Assembly (NCBI GenBank): GCA_046331625.1
Contig: JAXLQL010000003.1
Location: forward strand, 62,001 to 126,000
Length of the DNA: 64,000 nucleotides
Reading direction: 5' to 3'
From: JAXLQL01 sp046331625
GTDB taxonomy: Bacteria > Acidobacteriota > Terriglobia > Bryobacterales > Bryobacteraceae
The position numbers and the translations under genes are program-made. Positions within the stretch are counted from its first letter, which is position 1. Each line of letters opens with the position of its first letter. This document shows positions 51,988-60,767 of this stretch, piece by piece. The notes under the pieces were generated by a model that saw nothing but the letters and a program-made list of their open reading frames with translations, did not search any database and was not told the DNA's origin.

Positions 51988-54378
51988 TCAGCTTTCGCGG
52001 ATCCAGACGATCGATGTGGGCGCGCCTGCCTGGCGGCGGTCAAATGTGGCGGGACCGCCGGTGGGTGTGGCCGGTCCGCGATTCATGCGGGCGTAGTTCG
52101 GAATCGCCATGAGCGGCGAGCCGCCGGCGAACTTGCCTTGGATCACCATCACGCCACCGAGCAGATCGGGCTTCCATTCGGCGGTGAGTGTGGAGTCGCG
52201 CGGGAGTGGCTTTTCGAGATCCGGGTGATCGGCGCGTTCGATGTTGTAGACGAGCGGTCCGTAGCCGAGCGCCACTTTGCCGCGCGTGGCTTCGATCCGC
52301 TGGGCCGCGTGGATGCGCTGCACCTTCATGGGCAGTTCGAGCTCGATGCGGTCACCGGGTTTCCAGGATCGCGTGATCACCGCGTATCCCTTCTCCATCG
52401 TCACGTTCTCCACCTGCGCGCCGTTGACGGCGAGCGACACGAGTCCGTTCACGGCAGGCTCGGTTGCGTAGAGTGCGCTGACTCTACGATTCGGAACGCG
52501 GACGCGAACACTGAACCGCGAGGCCACTTTGGGGTTGACCGCGATCGAGACCTTTCCGCTCCAAGGATAGTTCGTCGCCTGCACCATCTCGACATCGCCG
52601 CCGGCAACGTTTTCGACCGTGATCGTGCTACCCACAAACATGTTCACGTAGATGCTATCGGCGCTCTTCGAGTAGACCCAGGTGGGCAGCATCAGGAGCG
52701 TACGTGGGATGTTGCCGGCGCAGCAGGGGCACGTGTGCCAGGCATAGCGGGCGATGTTAGTGTCGAGCGGATTGTCGTAGTAGAAATTGTTGCCGGCAAG
52801 ATCGGTGGAGCCTAGCAACGCGTTGTACATGGTGTTCTCGTAGAGGTCCACGTAGCGAGCGTCGTGATAGGCGAGATGCATCTTCCACTGGAAGAAGATC
52901 TCGCCGCAACTCGCGCAGGATTCGTTGTAGGCGGCGTTGCGAAGCGAGTAGTCCGGACCGAAACCCTCCGCGGTCTCGCCGCTGCCCACACCGCCGGTAA
53001 CATAGTATTTGCGGTTGACGATGTTGTTCCACAGCGATTTGACGGCGCTTTGGTAGTCGACATCGTGCGTCTCCACGGCGACGTCAGCCATTCCCGAGTA
53101 GTTGTAGACGGCGCGCACGGCGTGGCCCACCGCTTCGTACTGTTGCGTGACGGGCACGTGACTCTGATCGTATTCCTGGCGCTCGCGATCATAGCGCCCC
53201 GCGGTGTAGCGGCAATCGAGCAGGAATCGCGCAAGCTGGATGTAGCGGCCGCCTTTGCCGCCGCCTTCCATGTCGTTCACGAAGCGTCCGAAGCGAACGA
53301 GAGCTTGCTCCATTTCCTGATGGCCGTCATACCAGGCCTTCTTGGGCGCCGGACCGATGTTCGCGCACCAACAATCGGCGAGCTTCTTGGCGGCTTCGTA
53401 GAGGCGGGCGTCCTTCTTCTGTGTCATCAAGTAATGGTTGATGGCGGACTCGATGAAGTAGCCGGCCACGTAGCCTTCGTGGTCGCCGCGGCGTTCCCAA
53501 CGCTTGATCTCCTCGGTGCTCGAAGTGCCGCGCTGCTTCTCCACGCGCTCGAGCGCGAAGGCAGTCTGCAGGTACCCGTCTTGCTCCTGCGCGCCGAGGA
53601 TCTTGGGAATCCAATCTTCGAGCGTGGCGCGCATCTTCTGTTGCGCGGCGATGATTTCCCGGTCGCCTTGCGGATCGATCATGAGAGCGATCGACATCGA
53701 CTCGACGGTCTGGTGTACCCACGCGTTCGAGAAGACGTAGCCCTTATGCATGCCGTGCGTCTGGCCGCGCAGAGCTTTGCCGGCTTCCACGAAGTTGTCG
53801 ATGCCGCCAGGGCCAAGTGCGAGGTCAGTGCGGTTGATCTGATCGATGCAATGCGGGATCCAGTTCACGATGAGCGCTTTGGCGCGCGCGCTCCACAACG
53901 GACTGTCGATCTTGAAGGTCTTGGTGTAGACCGCGTCGAGTTGTTTCGCGGGTGGTGGCTGCTCTACGGTGACGTTCACTGTGGAGCGAGCAGAGGACTT
54001 GCCGTCATTCGCGGTGAGTTCGAGCACGTAGTAGCCGGGCTTCGAAAATGTTGCGGTGGTGATGAGAGATTTCGAGTCGGCGAAGGTGACTTTGCCGGGG
54101 CCGGATTGCTTGGTCCACGCGAAGGTCGCTGTCTGCGGCAACGGTTGCGGAGGCGGAGTGGGTTCGGAGTCAGGGCGGCGCGGCCGGTTGGACTTCGGCG
54201 GCTCTCCGTAGCCGGCCCAGGCGCGAAGGTAGGTCTTGCCGGGCAGGATGGTGACGCGGTCCACGCCGGCACGACAGTTGAGTGCGCTGGTTGGTTGAGC
54301 GGCGAGTGGAGAGAGGAGCGCGGATGCGGCGGCGGTCTGGAGGAGTTTCCGGCGGGTGGGTTCGTTGTGGGTGGCCAT
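51988..54378 (-). CDS. GH127-type beta-L-arabinofuranosidase-like glycosidase with N-terminal PKD-like domain
   Basis: This 796-residue exported protein starts at ATG 54378, with AAGGA seven bases upstream; the longer frame upstream overlaps the divergent thiolase. The signal is Tat-like (TRRKLLQTAAASALLSP). Residues 45-140 contain a PKD/Ig-like insert (ATFAWTKQSGPGKVTFADSK, YYVLELTANDGKSS). The catalytic (alpha/alpha)6 barrel follows from about 150. The zinc motif of GH127 is visible: NESC (about 487) and HTCPCCAGN (about 546), giving the E-x-C and C-C ligands, one cysteine being the nucleophile. The C-terminal beta domain includes GPLVYNIERADHPD. It acts on terminal L-arabinofuranose or related sugars in plant or microbial polymers. 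Confidence 0.88.
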   Translation of the reverse strand: MATHNEPTRRKLLQTAAASALLSPLAAQPTSALNCRAGVDRVTILPGKTYLRAWAGYGEPPKSNRPRRPDSEPTPPPQPLPQTATFAWTKQSGPGKVTFADSKSLITTATFSKPGYYVLELTANDGKSSARSTVNVTVEQPPPAKQLDAVYTKTFKIDSPLWSARAKALIVNWIPHCIDQINRTDLALGPGGIDNFVEAGKALRGQTHGMHKGYVFSNAWVHQTVESMSIALMIDPQGDREIIAAQQKMRATLEDWIPKILGAQEQDGYLQTAFALERVEKQRGTSSTEEIKRWERRGDHEGYVAGYFIESAINHYLMTQKKDARLYEAAKKLADCWCANIGPAPKKAWYDGHQEMEQALVRFGRFVNDMEGGGKGGRYIQLARFLLDCRYTAGRYDRERQEYDQSHVPVTQQYEAVGHAVRAVYNYSGMADVAVETHDVDYQSAVKSLWNNIVNRKYYVTGGVGSGETAEGFGPDYSLRNAAYNESCASCGEIFFQWKMHLAYHDARYVDLYENTMYNALLGSTDLAGNNFYYDNPLDTNIARYAWHTCPCCAGNIPRTLLMLPTWVYSKSADSIYVNMFVGSTITVENVAGGDVEMVQATNYPWSGKVSIAVNPKVASRFSVRVRVPNRRVSALYATEPAVNGLVSLAVNGAQVENVTMEKGYAVITRSWKPGDRIELELPMKVQRIHAAQRIEATRGKVALGYGPLVYNIERADHPDLEKPLPRDSTLTAEWKPDLLGGVMVIQGKFAGGSPLMAIPNYARMNRGPATPTGGPATFDRRQAGAPTSIVWIRES

Positions 54379-54419
54379 GAGTGGATCCTTCATTGGAATA
54401 GCCTGTATTCTCAGAGTGT

Positions 54420-55580
54420 ATGAGAACAGTCGCCATAGCAGGCTTAGGCAAGACGCCGTTCGGCGCCTTCGCCGATCGCGATCTGCGTTCGCTCGCCGTG
54501 GAAGCCTCGAAGAAGTGCCTGGCGAATGCAGGTGTGGGTCCGGCGCAGGTGGACGCGTTTTACCTGGGCAACTTCGCTGGACCGTCGTTCGTGGGGCAGA
54601 ACCATCTGGCACCGTACATCGCCGGAGAGATCGGGTTGGCCGGAGTTCCCGCAACGCGGTTCGAGGCGGCATGTGCATCGTCGGGCGCGGCGTTCTTCCA
54701 TGCGTGGATGGCGGTGGCCTCGGGAATGTTTGAAACAATTCTGGTCACCGGCGTGGAGAAGATGACATCGCAGCCGACGCCGAAGGTGACCGAGATCCTG
54801 GCCGGCGCGGGCGACCTGAGCGGCGAGATCCGCGCGGGCGCGACTTTTCCGGCGTTATTCGCGATGATCGCGCGGCGGCACATGCACGAGTTCGGCACCA
54901 CGCGCGAGCATCTGGCCGCGGTTGCGGTGAAGAATCACTACAACGGATCGCTGAATCCGGATGCGCACATGCGCAAGAAGATCACCATCGAGCAGGCGCT
55001 GGCGGGGAAGCCGGTTGCCGATCCGCTCACGGTGTACGATTGCTCGCTGGTGAGCGATGGCGCGGCTTCGGTGCTGATCACCACGCTCGAACGCGCGCGG
55101 GACTTGGCTGCGAAGCCCGTTGTAGTGCGCGGGATCGCGCAAACGTCAGATCACGTGGCGCTCGATCAAAAGGAAACGATCACGACATTTCCGGCCGTGC
55201 GTGCGGCGGGCGAGAAGGCATATCGGATGGCGGGCGTGACGGCGAGCGACATCCAATTCGCCGAGGTGCATGATTGCTTCACGATCGCCGAGGTGGTGGC
55301 GATCGAAGATCTGGGATTCGCGAAGAAGGGCGAGGGTGGTCCGTATTCGGCGGCGGGCAAGACGGCGCTCACGGGCGAGAAGCCGGTGAATACGAGTGGC
55401 GGGTTGAAGTCAAAGGGGCATCCGGTGGGCGCGACGGGAGTGGCGCAATTGTGCGATGTGGCTCTGCAGATCAGGGGCGAGGCGGGCGAGAGGCAACTGG
55501 AACGCGCGACGCTCGGGTTGACGCAGAATCTCGGCGGGTCAGGCGCGACGGCGGTGGTGACGATCCTGGGGGCGGCATGA
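54420..55580 (+). CDS. Thiolase-family acyl-CoA acyltransferase (SCP-x/non-decarboxylating type)
   Basis: This 386-residue protein is of the thiolase fold in the SCP-x-like subfamily. The nucleophilic cysteine is in EAACASSGA (about residue 84). The second half has EVHDCFTIAEVVAIEDLG and the GHPVGATG motif with the catalytic histidine (about 333), while GGSGAT is the final glycine-rich loop. The usual second cysteine motif (CxG near the C-terminus) is changed to LGGSGAT, as in many SCP-x-like thiolases. It is divergent from GH127 (41 bp) and translationally coupled to an OB-fold partner. It may act in degradative side-chain or beta-oxidation chemistry. The substrate is unknown. Confidence 0.9.
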   Translation: MRTVAIAGLGKTPFGAFADRDLRSLAVEASKKCLANAGVGPAQVDAFYLGNFAGPSFVGQNHLAPYIAGEIGLAGVPATRFEAACASSGAAFFHAWMAVASGMFETILVTGVEKMTSQPTPKVTEILAGAGDLSGEIRAGATFPALFAMIARRHMHEFGTTREHLAAVAVKNHYNGSLNPDAHMRKKITIEQALAGKPVADPLTVYDCSLVSDGAASVLITTLERARDLAAKPVVVRGIAQTSDHVALDQKETITTFPAVRAAGEKAYRMAGVTASDIQFAEVHDCFTIAEVVAIEDLGFAKKGEGGPYSAAGKTALTGEKPVNTSGGLKSKGHPVGATGVAQLCDVALQIRGEAGERQLERATLGLTQNLGGSGATAVVTILGAA

Positions 55581-55783
55581 AGAAGGGCACGGTGTACACG
55601 GAGACGGTGGTGTGGTCGGCGCCGGAGGCGTTGGTGAGCGAAGCGCCGTATCAGATCGCGATCGTGACGCTCGAGGATGGGAAGCGGGTGACGGGCCGGG
55701 TGCGTGGGGAGCGGGTGGCGATTGGGGATGCGGTGGAGATGAGTGGTGAGGTGGATGAGGTTCCGCAGATTGTGAAGGGCTGA
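55577..55783 (+). CDS. DUF35-like OB-fold protein, thiolase partner
   Basis: This 68-residue protein starts at ATG 55577, overlapping the thiolase stop (ATGA). The sequence alternates short beta strands (TETVVWSAPEALVSEAPYQI, AIVTLEDGKRVTGRVRGERV, AIGDAVEMSG) and resembles the acyl-CoA-associated OB fold of DUF35/ChsH2 proteins. These normally have an N-terminal zinc ribbon with four cysteines; here there is none, so it is a minimal OB domain. Such proteins form complexes with SCP-x-type thiolases and are often needed for their activity. Confidence 0.75.
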   Translation: MKKGTVYTETVVWSAPEALVSEAPYQIAIVTLEDGKRVTGRVRGERVAIGDAVEMSGEVDEVPQIVKG

Positions 55784-55787
55784 TCGC

Positions 55788-56981
55788 TCAGCCCTTGTGC
55801 TCGTGCCGCCACCGGACCAAGCTTCGATCGATCGCAGCCAGATTCGGTACACCCGCGAGCCCCATATCCAGCGCGAGTTCGGTGCGCATCAGCTCGAGCA
55901 CGCGCTCCACGCCGCGTTGGCCGAACGCAGCGAGTCCGTAGAGATACGGCCGCGCGACGCAGATCGCACGCGCTCCCAAGGCTAGCCCTTTGAGCACATC
56001 GGTCCCGCGGCGGAAGCCGCCATCGCATAGCACCGGGATCTTGCCGTTCACCGCCTTCACGCACTCGGGCAGCGCCTCTATCGTCGCGCCCACGTGATCG
56101 AGCTGACGCGCTCCATGGCTCGACACGATGATCCCGGCGGCGCCATTCTTGACGCAGCGCTCGGAGTCTTCCGCGGTGAGGATGCCTTTCACAACAACCG
56201 GGATTTTTGTTTCGGAGCACAGGTCGGCGAGCGTCTGCCATGTCGCCAGCGGCGAGGGCCGGTCGGGATACAGGCCCACGCGCCACGGGTTCTTCGCTTT
56301 CGGAAGCAGGCCGGCGGAGTTGCGCGCGGGCAGGCCGGTTTCGCACCAGGCGCGCTCGAGTCCATTGTGGATGTCGCGCTCGCGATGCGAAACGTGCATG
56401 ATGTCGACGGTGAAGCAGATGGCCGAGCAGCCGAGATCTTCCAAGCGCTCGGTGAGCTGCTTGCGGTTCTGCTTGGTCATGATGTTGCCGCCGGTGGTGA
56501 GCTGCCACCAGACCTTTGGACCCTTGCCTGACTCGATGAGATCATCGATGCCGCCGTTGGTGATGTGCAGCGCTCCTGACGCGGCGGCCGCGCGTGCCAC
56601 CTCGATCTCACCTTTCGCGTGGAAGCAGTTCTTGCCGCCCGAGGGATCGAGGAAGATCGGGTAGGGAACCTTCTTACCGAAGATCTCGACGGTCTGGTCG
56701 ATCTTGTGGGTGTCCACCAGCATCTTGGGGCGGATGATCAGGTTGTTGAACGCTTCGCGGCTGTCGCGGAGCGCCATCTCGTCTTCGCTGCCACCTTCGA
56801 GATAGTCCCACGCCATGGGGTCGAGTTTCTTGCGAGCGGCCTCGCGGAAGTCGAAAACGTTGATCGGCTTGTAGAGCGGGTCATCATAGTTGATGTCGGC
56901 GGCGTCCGCGAAGGCGGCGACTCCGAACATCCCGGCGAGTTGGCGAATGGCGTTGCGGCGAGTGAAATCGAATGCGGACAT
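55788..56981 (-). CDS. FMN-dependent alpha-hydroxy-acid oxidase/dehydrogenase, Tat-like signal
   Basis: This 397-residue enzyme has the FMN_dh fold. The N-terminus has a twin arginine (FTRRNAIRQLAGMFGVAAFA), suggesting export. Core motifs are WDYLEGGSEDE (about 59), FLDPSGGKNCFHAKGE, VVVKGILTAEDSERC (about 260) and SSHGARQLD with the catalytic histidine and arginine, then DGGFRRGTDVLKGLALGA (phosphate and FMN binding). The SSHGARQLD form differs slightly from the usual SNHGGRQLD. Substrates of the family include lactate, glycolate and mandelate; which one applies here is not clear. It converges with the OB-fold gene, with four bases between. Confidence 0.9.
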   Translation of the reverse strand: MSAFDFTRRNAIRQLAGMFGVAAFADAADINYDDPLYKPINVFDFREAARKKLDPMAWDYLEGGSEDEMALRDSREAFNNLIIRPKMLVDTHKIDQTVEIFGKKVPYPIFLDPSGGKNCFHAKGEIEVARAAAASGALHITNGGIDDLIESGKGPKVWWQLTTGGNIMTKQNRKQLTERLEDLGCSAICFTVDIMHVSHRERDIHNGLERAWCETGLPARNSAGLLPKAKNPWRVGLYPDRPSPLATWQTLADLCSETKIPVVVKGILTAEDSERCVKNGAAGIIVSSHGARQLDHVGATIEALPECVKAVNGKIPVLCDGGFRRGTDVLKGLALGARAICVARPYLYGLAAFGQRGVERVLELMRTELALDMGLAGVPNLAAIDRSLVRWRHEHKG

Positions 56982-57139
56982 TGGCGGAGAACATCATATC
57001 GCAGGCCGTGGGTCCTCTCATAACGCGCGCACAACGGACTCGCTCCGGAGCCTGGACGCAGGCTGTGGTCCTTGCGGTCTCTGGCTCCGCGCCTTCGCGG
57101 CCTGTGCGCTCATGATGTACGATGCGGGGACAGGTCCTC

Positions 57140-58723
57140 ATGCGTAGAGATCACTTCTTGGCAATGCTCGCCGCGGCGCGGCTCGCAGCTTCTCCTTTGA
57201 CTCCTGAACACGCCCGCGCGCTCGATCGCCGGCGCAGGATCTGCGTGCAGCTCGATGCGGCGGACCATCGCCACGTGAAGCTCGCGCCCGCCGAGTGGCT
57301 CGACTATGTCTTCGGATTTGCGAGCGAGGCGGGCACACAGATCGATTCCATCTGGCTCGATATCGGAATGGGCGAAGTGGCCGTGTATCCATCGACATTC
57401 CTCGAGCCGTGCATGGATGAGCAACTGGTGCGATGGCGCACAGCGGGCTTCGAATGGGCTTCGGCGTTGATCGGCGGGTGCCGTAAGCGCGGACTCGAAG
57501 TGTTTTGGAACCACCGTTTCAGCGAGGTGGACATCTCGCCGAGCGGCGGACTCGAGATGGAGCGGCGCAGCCCGTGGAAAGCGAAGCATCCCGACTGGGT
57601 GCTGAAGACCTGGTGGTGGCAAGGCTTGTGGAATGCGGCATCGGCGGGCTTGCGCGCGCATAAGGTGGAAGTGCTGCGCGAGATCGCAGAGACGCTCGAT
57701 CTCGATGGCTTCCAGATCGACTTTGCGCGACACGTTCCCTGCCTGCCCGTGGGCCGGCAGTGGGAGCTGCGCGGAGAGGTGACGGAGTTCCTGCGCATGA
57801 CGCGTCGGATGCTGCTCGACGTGGCGCGCAAGCGAGGCAAGCCGTATCTGCTGGCGGCGAAGGTGCCGGAGACGCTGGCCGGATGCCGCGCGGACGGCTT
57901 CGATGTGGCTACCTGGGCGCGCGAAGAACTGGTGGACATTCTCACGTTGGGGTCGCGCACGATGTACGTGGATGTGGAAGAGTTCCGGCGTGTGGTGGGT
58001 AAGCGCATCAAGCTGACGCCATGCCTCGACGATCATCATGCGACAGACGGCTATCGCTATCCGCCGATCGAGTTCTATCGCGGCGTGTTCACCAACTGGC
58101 TGGCTCAGGGCGCCGATTCCGTGACCACGTTCAACTGGGCGGTATCGCGCCGGGAGTTCGCGGCCAAAGTGGGCGGACAGGTGGCGCCCGATGCGCAGGC
58201 GGAGGCGTATCACGAAGCCGGGTCGCTCGCCACGATGGCGGGCAAGAGCAAGATCTTCGCGGTGGAGCGCAGGGGTGGATATCCGTGGGCGGAAGGCTAC
58301 TTCAATCGCAACGACGGCGCGCCGTTGCCGGTGAAGCTCGCCAACGATGGGCGGGCGTTTCGGACGGCGATCCGCGTCTTCGAACGCAATCCCGGCCGGG
58401 TCACGTTGCGGCTGGTTATGTTTCAAACACGACGCACCGACCGCGTGGAGGTGACGTGGAACGGAGCCGCGCTCGGCGCAGGCGAGGCCAGCGACTGGAA
58501 AGATCCCCAGATCTTCTCGCCGAAGCCGCAGCCGAACTCGGGCGGCAAAGGGGAGTATCCGGTGGATCCGGCGCAGAAGCTGCTGCGGATCGATTACACG
58601 ATTCCGGCGGGCGCGGTGAGGTACGGTGCGAACGAAGTGGGAGTCCGCCTCGCGGGACGAGAGGTGTACCGGCCGGGCGAGGATGTGCAGGTCGAGAAGA
58701 TCGAAGTGCACACGGAGCCGTGA
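57140..58723 (+). CDS. Unrecognised protein with TIM-barrel glycosidase-like sequence
   Basis: This 527-residue protein starts at ATG 57140 (an upstream ATG at 57122 is possible; the AGG seven bases before 57140 favours the later one). A weak signal-like segment (FLAMLAAARLAASPL) opens it. Residues 30-330 alternate strands and helices as in a TIM barrel: IDSIWLDIGMGEV, GLEVFWNHRFSEVDI, LDGFQIDFARH with an acidic pair at a strand end, and ADSVTTFNWAVSRREF. The last 150 residues look like a beta domain. This resembles GHL10-like putative glycosidases, but I cannot name the family and have not located catalytic acids with confidence. Confidence 0.75.
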   Translation: MRRDHFLAMLAAARLAASPLTPEHARALDRRRRICVQLDAADHRHVKLAPAEWLDYVFGFASEAGTQIDSIWLDIGMGEVAVYPSTFLEPCMDEQLVRWRTAGFEWASALIGGCRKRGLEVFWNHRFSEVDISPSGGLEMERRSPWKAKHPDWVLKTWWWQGLWNAASAGLRAHKVEVLREIAETLDLDGFQIDFARHVPCLPVGRQWELRGEVTEFLRMTRRMLLDVARKRGKPYLLAAKVPETLAGCRADGFDVATWAREELVDILTLGSRTMYVDVEEFRRVVGKRIKLTPCLDDHHATDGYRYPPIEFYRGVFTNWLAQGADSVTTFNWAVSRREFAAKVGGQVAPDAQAEAYHEAGSLATMAGKSKIFAVERRGGYPWAEGYFNRNDGAPLPVKLANDGRAFRTAIRVFERNPGRVTLRLVMFQTRRTDRVEVTWNGAALGAGEASDWKDPQIFSPKPQPNSGGKGEYPVDPAQKLLRIDYTIPAGAVRYGANEVGVRLAGREVYRPGEDVQVEKIEVHTEP

Positions 58724-58793
58724 GGCGGCACACTTCCACGCCGCGTTCGTCTATACTCGCAGTGTTCCGATCGCATCCGGAAAGAGGTGTTCG

Positions 58794-59972
58794 ATGTTGG
58801 CCCGCTTACCTCTGCTTTTCGGCGCCGCCGTTGCGCTGCTCGCCGCTCCGGCCCGCAGTGACAAGTCATCCCTGGGTGAGGTGATCGTTCACGAATGGGG
58901 AACGTTCACCACAGTCGCTGGCGTGGATGGCGCAGCGCGCGTTTGGCAGCCCCTCGGAGGCCCAGAGGATTTGCCTTGCTTCGTGCGCCGCCTCGATTTC
59001 GGGTTCTCGCCGAAGGCGATGTTCGGATCGGTCCGCATGGAGACGCCAGTGCTGTATTTCTACAGTCCGCGCGCGGCGACGCTTTCGGTGAAGGTCGGAT
59101 TTCCGAAAGGGCTCATCTCGGAGTGGTATCCGGATGCCAAGGTGGCGCCCCGCTCGACCAGCGGCGGGTTCACCCTTGGCAACGGGAGCATCGAATGGGG
59201 CACAGTTCGCGTCAGCCCCGGCGCTGATCCGGACTTGCCCGTGGAGAGACGCGCGAACCACTACTATGCCGCGCGCGAAACTGACGCCGCGCCACTCGAA
59301 GTGAACAAACAATGGGAGCGCCTTTTGTTTTATCGCGGAATCGGATCTTTCCAGATTCCCTATGAGGTAACGCTCTCGGGCGAAGATCTGGTGACCTCGC
59401 GCCTGAACCCGTATCTGGATCCGTCGCTGAGCCACGTGCCCCGGGCGATCCTATTCGAGAACCGCAACGGCAAAATCGGCTTTCAGGAAGTGAACGCGAA
59501 TGGCGCAACCGTGAGGTTGCCGAGTCTCGATGGCTCGCTGCCCGATTTGAAGGCGCAACTGGAAGCGATTCTCGTCAAAGAAGGCTTGCTCGCGCGCGAG
59601 GCCCACGCCATGGTGGAAACGTGGAAGGACTCGTGGTTCGAGAAGGGCGCGCGCCTCTTCTACATCGTGCCGCGCGCATTCGTGGATGACGTGCTGCCGC
59701 TGCAGATCGAGCCCGCTCCGGCGGCCGTCCAGCGCGTGTTCGTGGGGCGTATCGAACTGATGCCTGCTTGGGTCGGACGGGAAGCCGTGCGCGCGCTCGA
59801 GGCGGATGATCTGGCGGCAGTGAAGTCGTGGGGCCGTTTCTGGACGCCGATTGCGGAGCGGTACTTGCCATCGGCCAGGTATGGTCCGGAGGTGCTGCGG
59901 TATTTTCGTACGGCGAGTCCTCTGGGGTCGCGCGGTTGCTCGGCCGAGGCTGAGTCCGGCCGGCGGGACTAA
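58794..59972 (+). CDS. Secreted protein of unknown function (EWGTF family)
   Basis: This 392-residue protein starts at ATG 58794, preceded by AGAGG. The frame continues upstream, but the signal peptide begins here (ARLPLLFGAAVALLAAPARS). The mature protein starts VIVHEWGTFTTVAGVDG, a pattern I have seen in uncharacterised secreted proteins of Acidobacteriota and Planctomycetes. Later parts contain METPVLYFYSPRAATLSVKV, GFPKGLISEWYP and RLFYIVPRAFVDDVLPLQIE. No enzyme motif is obvious. Its stop overlaps the convergent nucleotidyltransferase gene by four bases. Confidence 0.8.
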   Translation: MLARLPLLFGAAVALLAAPARSDKSSLGEVIVHEWGTFTTVAGVDGAARVWQPLGGPEDLPCFVRRLDFGFSPKAMFGSVRMETPVLYFYSPRAATLSVKVGFPKGLISEWYPDAKVAPRSTSGGFTLGNGSIEWGTVRVSPGADPDLPVERRANHYYAARETDAAPLEVNKQWERLLFYRGIGSFQIPYEVTLSGEDLVTSRLNPYLDPSLSHVPRAILFENRNGKIGFQEVNANGATVRLPSLDGSLPDLKAQLEAILVKEGLLAREAHAMVETWKDSWFEKGARLFYIVPRAFVDDVLPLQIEPAPAAVQRVFVGRIELMPAWVGREAVRALEADDLAAVKSWGRFWTPIAERYLPSARYGPEVLRYFRTASPLGSRGCSAEAESGRRD

Positions 59973-60718
59973 GGGCTCGCGGCTACGATCTGCAGCATCT
60001 CGCTGCGGATGCGCGTGCCGAGTTCCGGATTGGCGACCTGGATCTCATCCACGAGTTCCCGCACGGCGACATTCAACGCGCTTCGGAGTTCTTCAGCGTC
60101 GAGCCTGCCGATGAGCGCGCCGGATAGCCGCTCTCGCAACTCGTGAGGAAGCAGGTCCATGCCCTTTCCGTGCGCGGCAGGCAGCCCATGGCGCAGACAC
60201 GCCAACGTCATCACGTGATCGCGGAGCGCGCTGATCATATGCTCGGCCTGCCAGAGTTTTCCGCGATGGATAGAGCTGCGGGCATGGAGCGCGTAGAGCC
60301 ACGCGAAGGCGATCACATCGCGCGGCGCGGCGTCGGGGAACTGTGCGGCCTCCTGCGCTTCGCCGAAGACAAGGCGGAACGTTTGCGCCATCGGACGAAA
60401 GTCAGATGCGGGAGCGAAGGCAAGATCCACCTGCAATGTGCCAGGTAGGAAGAAGACGCGGTAGGTCCACGCGCCGAACGCGATGTCATAGTGATGCACG
60501 GCCGAGTGGCGATCGTACATGCTCTTCGTGAAAGCACCGAGCACGGATGGGAGTTCGGCAGCGCCACGGACGCCGAAGGCGAGGTCAATGTCAGACCACT
60601 CGTCCTCGCGATCTTCGGCGGCGGAGCCGGTGATGGCGGCTCCGGACACGCGCGGGTCGTTGGCGGCGAATTCCAGCAGGGCGGATCGAAGTGCGTTTCG
60701 ATACTCGGGCGTGAACAT
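59969..60718 (-). CDS. Nucleotidyltransferase-domain protein
   Basis: This 249-residue protein starts at ATG 60718 with GGAGAA six bases upstream; the frame further upstream overlaps the M81 gene. The polymerase-beta-type nucleotidyltransferase motif GSAAEDREDEWSDIDLAFG (about 32-50) shows the G-S and D-x-D residues. A third acidic residue may be in LQVDLAF (about 98). A four-helix C-terminal half follows (WLYALHARSSIHRGKLWQAE), as in kanamycin-type or MNT-HEPN-like enzymes. Antibiotic modification or protein nucleotidylation are options; the substrate is unknown. It is divergent from the M81 peptidase gene. Confidence 0.85.
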   Translation of the reverse strand: MFTPEYRNALRSALLEFAANDPRVSGAAITGSAAEDREDEWSDIDLAFGVRGAAELPSVLGAFTKSMYDRHSAVHHYDIAFGAWTYRVFFLPGTLQVDLAFAPASDFRPMAQTFRLVFGEAQEAAQFPDAAPRDVIAFAWLYALHARSSIHRGKLWQAEHMISALRDHVMTLACLRHGLPAAHGKGMDLLPHELRERLSGALIGRLDAEELRSALNVAVRELVDEIQVANPELGTRIRSEMLQIVAASP

Positions 60719-60767
60719 GGCTTCTCCCGAGTTTACCCGGACACCCCGCGCGAGCCATAATCTACCC

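Noticed and set aside
57110..58711. 533-residue antisense frame mirroring the TIM-barrel-like gene
   Set aside because: It is the same length as the sense frame because the third codon positions avoid stops on both strands. The sense product has a fold-like pattern and a ribosome-binding site; the antisense product has neither.
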